Source: an uncultured Angelakisella sp. (GTDB lineage: Bacteria; Bacillota; Clostridia; Oscillospirales; Ruminococcaceae). From it: a stretch of DNA of 25,334 bases. The DNA is taken from NCBI GenBank assembly GCA_910585535.1, contig CAJUFK010000037.1:1-25334 (forward strand). Direction: 5' to 3'. Below the pieces are notes generated by a model that ran no database searches, was not told the origin of the DNA, and saw nothing but the letters and a program-made list of their open reading frames with translations. Both the position numbers and the translations under genes were made by a program. Numbering within the stretch: position 1 is the first letter of the stretch; each line of letters opens with the position of its first letter. Below, one piece after another: positions 23,494-25,334 of this stretch.

Positions 23494-23530
23494 AAGGAGA
23501 AGGGCGGGGCGCCCAAAAGCGCCCCGCCCG
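23494..23530 (+). promoter_or_regulatory. Ribosome site and start codon bridged by an 11-bp hairpin
   Basis: AAGGAG (23494-23499) is followed after two bases by a perfect hairpin: GGGCGGGGCGC (23502-23512), a 6-nt loop and GCGCCCCGCCC (23519-23529). The ATG is at 23531. Linear spacing (31 nt) is far too long for initiation, but folding the stem would bring the two close, as in a few known phage genes. No T-run follows, so it is not a terminator. Confidence 0.55.
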
Positions 23531-23935
23531 ATGTTTGACATGAGGTTTGCGACAAAAAAGGAATGTTCGGCTTTACTGGCATTTCTGGGGGAAGAAAGCT
23601 GGCGCAGCGCAAATATCCAGAAAGGAAACAGTCCCTTTGCCCAGGTGTCCTGGGTGGGTGGTCATATCGTAACTGTGAGGCAGGCCGGCGGGCATCTGCT
23701 GCTGAGGGTCGGTATAGCCTTTACCCTCGATGAAAACGAGGCTGTAGAGCGTCTGCTGGAGGCTGCAGCCATGCGGGAGGTGGAGGATCACTGCTTTTCC
23801 GCCAGAAAGGTCTGCGGCCTTACGCTGGCAGAGGTGTCGGGGTATGTTTCGGCGGGGAGCAGAAGGGCAGAGCTTGTGGAGGAGTACCAGCGGATGTGTA
23901 GGAAACTGGATGAGGCGCTGGATGTATCACCTTAA
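23531..23935 (+). CDS. Small uncharacterised ICE protein
   Basis: 134 residues. The ATG at 23531 sits one base after the GC hairpin; an in-frame ATG at 23540 (MRFATKKEC) is an alternative, and neither has a nearby linear ribosome site. The N-terminal half is mostly strands (FAQVSWVGGHIVTVRQAGGHLLLRVGIAF), the rest helical and acidic (NEAVERLLEAAAMREVE; SRRAELVEEYQRMCRKLDEAL). I recognise no family, catalytic motif, signal peptide or membrane segment, so it is probably cytoplasmic. It follows the S1-like gene by 50 bases and may be cotranscribed. It ends before the more AT-rich integration module. Confidence 0.55.
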   Translation: MFDMRFATKKECSALLAFLGEESWRSANIQKGNSPFAQVSWVGGHIVTVRQAGGHLLLRVGIAFTLDENEAVERLLEAAAMREVEDHCFSARKVCGLTLAEVSGYVSAGSRRAELVEEYQRMCRKLDEALDVSP

Positions 23936-24001
23936 AACTGCAAAGATTCGCTTGCAGAAAGTGTTTCCATAAAAATATGGATAGATCGAAAAATTTTCAT
24001 T

Positions 24002-24079
24002 AGCAGCGGACAGAGCAGCAGAACTGTTGTATAATAGAGATAGGAAGTTGTGTTCCACCCCCCTGTCTTGTCTGCTGCT
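24002..24079. repeat. Imperfect 17-bp inverted repeat flanking the excisionase promoter
   Basis: Arm 24002-24018 (AGCAGCGGACAGAGCAG) matches the reverse complement of 24063-24079 at 13 of 17 positions. The promoter lies between the arms. Two smaller dyads precede it: CTGCAA/TTGCAG at 23938-23957 and CCATA/TATGG at 23967-23980. They could be binding sites for the excisionase, integrase or a repressor; only the symmetry is seen. Confidence 0.4.
24007..24035 (+). promoter_or_regulatory. Promoter of the excisionase-integrase module
   Basis: CGGACA (24007-24012) and a perfect TATAAT (24030-24035) are separated by exactly 17 bp, about 58 bases before the excisionase start. The -35 matches the consensus at its last four positions. 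Confidence 0.6.
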
Positions 24080-24092
24080 GAAAGGAGGAATT

Positions 24093-24299
24093 ATGAATCA
24101 GACCATTGACAGTGTGCGGGGAAATGCCCCTGAGCGGAGAACCTATACTGTGGAGGAGATTGCCAAAATATTGAATATTGGCCGGACCTCTGCTTATAGT
24201 CTTGTAAAAGAGGGACATTTCAAAGTTGTACGAGTTGGTAACGCCATACGGATTTCTAAAAAATCATTTGATAAGTGGTTGGACGCGAAATCGTTCTAA
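24093..24299 (+). CDS. xis: Excisionase-like helix-turn-helix protein
   Basis: 68 residues, ATG 5 nt after AAAGGAGG; an upstream in-frame ATG at 24027 overlaps the promoter -10 box and is rejected. It has the HTH_17/excisionase fold: YTVEEIAKILNIGRTSAYSL, then GHFKVVRVGNAIRISKKSFDKWL. It lies 19 bases before the integrase, the usual xis-int order of Firmicute ICEs such as Tn916 relatives. It would bend DNA at the element ends to favour excision and may also regulate its own promoter. The family is clear; the excisionase role rests on position. Confidence 0.85.
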   Translation: MNQTIDSVRGNAPERRTYTVEEIAKILNIGRTSAYSLVKEGHFKVVRVGNAIRISKKSFDKWLDAKSF

Positions 24300-24318
24300 C
24301 CCGGAAAGGAAGCAAAGT

Positions 24319-25334
24319 ATGGCATCTGTTATCAAGCGTAAAAAATCTTACTCCGTTATTTACAGTTATGTTGATGAGCACGGAGAAACACGGCAAAAAT
24401 GGGAGACCTGGCATACTTACAAAGAAGCGATGCGTCGGAAAGCGGAGATCGAAAATCAGCAGAATGAGGGAACCTTTCTTCCTCCAAGCAACCAAACTGT
24501 GGCTGATTTCTTATACGATTTTGTGTCCATTTATGGGGTCAAAAAGTGGAGTGTTTCTATGTATGATAGTCAGACTGGTTTGATTGCTAATTACATAAAC
24601 CCCATCATCGGCGATTTAGAGGTGCAATCTATAACGCCCCGCACGGTTGATAAGTATATTCAAACTCTGCAAAAAACACCTTGCGTATCAACAAAGCAGC
24701 ACAAACCAAGGACTGCTTTTGTCACTGATTCAACGATTGAGCGGATCATCAAGCTCCTCCGCTGTGCCTTTAAGCAGGCGGTAAGATGGGAATTGATTGC
24801 CAAAAATCCGTTTGACAATGTGGTTTTGCCAAGAACAGAGTATAAAAAGCGTGATATTTGGACAGCTGATATGATTCGCACTGCATTGGAAAAATGCACA
24901 GACAGTCGGTTATATGTTGCCATAAATCTCGCTTTTGCCTGTTCCCTGCGTGTTGGCGAGATCCTTGGGCTGACATGGGATAATGTCCATATTTCCGATG
25001 CGGATATTGCGGCTGATAATGCTTATGTTTACATTGACAAAGAGCTGATCCGGGTTTCAAAGCGATCCATTGAAATGATTGGAGAAAAAGACATCTACCA
25101 TATTTTCACCCCGCTTATGCCGAACACCAGCACACGGGTAATTTTGAAGAAGCCAAAAACAAATTCCAGTATCTGCAAGGTCTGGCTACCCAAAACACTG
25201 GCTTATATCCTGCGGGAATGGCAGGCTTCTCAGGAAGAGCTGAAAGGATTCCTGAAGGATGAATACCAGGATTACAATTTAGTGGTAGCGTTAGCGAATG
25301 GTCGCCCCTGCGAAGAGCGTATCATTATGAAAGA
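24319..25334 (+). CDS. int: Tyrosine-recombinase integrase, cut by window end
   Basis: At least 338 residues with no stop before the edge. The ATG at 24319 follows GGAAAGGA. The start (MASVIKRKKSYSVIYSYVDEHG) is the arm-binding AP2-like domain of Tn916-type integrases. Then comes the SAM-like core-binding domain (TVADFLYDFVSIYG; TPRTVDKYIQTLQ; IIKLLRCAFKQAVRWELI). The catalytic domain begins at about residue 175 and shows the first active Arg in FACSLRVGEILGLTW. The later HxxR and Tyr residues lie beyond the window. It would join the ICE to the chromosome. Base composition is lower in GC than the transfer genes, as often seen for ICE integration modules. The right attachment site is expected just after this gene and so is not visible. 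Confidence 0.92.
   Translation, partial: MASVIKRKKSYSVIYSYVDEHGETRQKWETWHTYKEAMRRKAEIENQQNEGTFLPPSNQTVADFLYDFVSIYGVKKWSVSMYDSQTGLIANYINPIIGDLEVQSITPRTVDKYIQTLQKTPCVSTKQHKPRTAFVTDSTIERIIKLLRCAFKQAVRWELIAKNPFDNVVLPRTEYKKRDIWTADMIRTALEKCTDSRLYVAINLAFACSLRVGEILGLTWDNVHISDADIAADNAYVYIDKELIRVSKRSIEMIGEKDIYHIFTPLMPNTSTRVILKKPKTNSSICKVWLPKTLAYILREWQASQEELKGFLKDEYQDYNLVVALANGRPCEERIIMK

Noticed and set aside
23502..23529. Terminator after the S1-like gene
   Set aside because: The stem is strong but no T-run follows on either strand, and a start codon lies one base after it.

Overview
The window looks like most of an integrative conjugative element (ICE), or its decayed remnant, from a GC-rich gut Firmicute (Oscillospiraceae/Lachnospiraceae type). 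Four things support this: strong AGGAGG ribosome sites with ATG, GTG and TTG starts; GC-rich transfer genes between more AT-rich ends; a Gram-positive type IV secretion set (pilin-like VirB2, VirB6/TrbL, M23 wall hydrolase, VirB4, VirD4); and an excisionase-like gene plus tyrosine integrase at the right edge. Family names come from recognising motifs by eye; no database search was run.

Layout. 1-520: wreck of a WYL/DeoR-type regulator and a shared terminator. 521-889 (minus): XRE regulator. 890-1347: non-coding, with a 75-nt stem-loop, a strong terminator and a leader that can mask the ribosome site of the sigma-like gene at 1348-2016. 2017-2640: about 620 nt of hairpin-rich non-coding DNA, a candidate oriT or structured RNA. 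2641-3833: two secreted proteins, the second apparently a deletion fusion ending in a CAP-domain tail. 3916-9800: a giant thioester plus about 15 Cna_B-repeat surface adhesin ending in LPKTGW, split by one frameshift. 9877-10463 (minus): hicAB toxin-antitoxin with its own promoter, operator dyad and terminator. 10600-23479: the transfer operon. 23531-23935: small unknown protein. 24093-25334: excisionase-like protein and integrase, the latter cut by the window edge.

How it works together. The VirB2-like, VirB6, PrgI-VirB4 and VirD4 proteins would form the mating channel, the M23 enzyme would open the wall, and the adhesin would hold recipient cells. The sigma-like factor and XRE protein probably time expression; HicAB would stabilise the element.

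The element looks crippled. No relaxase is visible. VirD4 lacks about 200 central residues including its Walker B segment. The adhesin and a further operon gene each carry a one-base deletion in a short homopolymer, which could be assembly error. The CAP-like gene is fused to its neighbour. The most unusual non-genic structure is a six-copy array of 14-bp dyads (consensus GTTAGGGGCCTAAC), almost all at an exact 20-bp period, between virB4 and the next gene.
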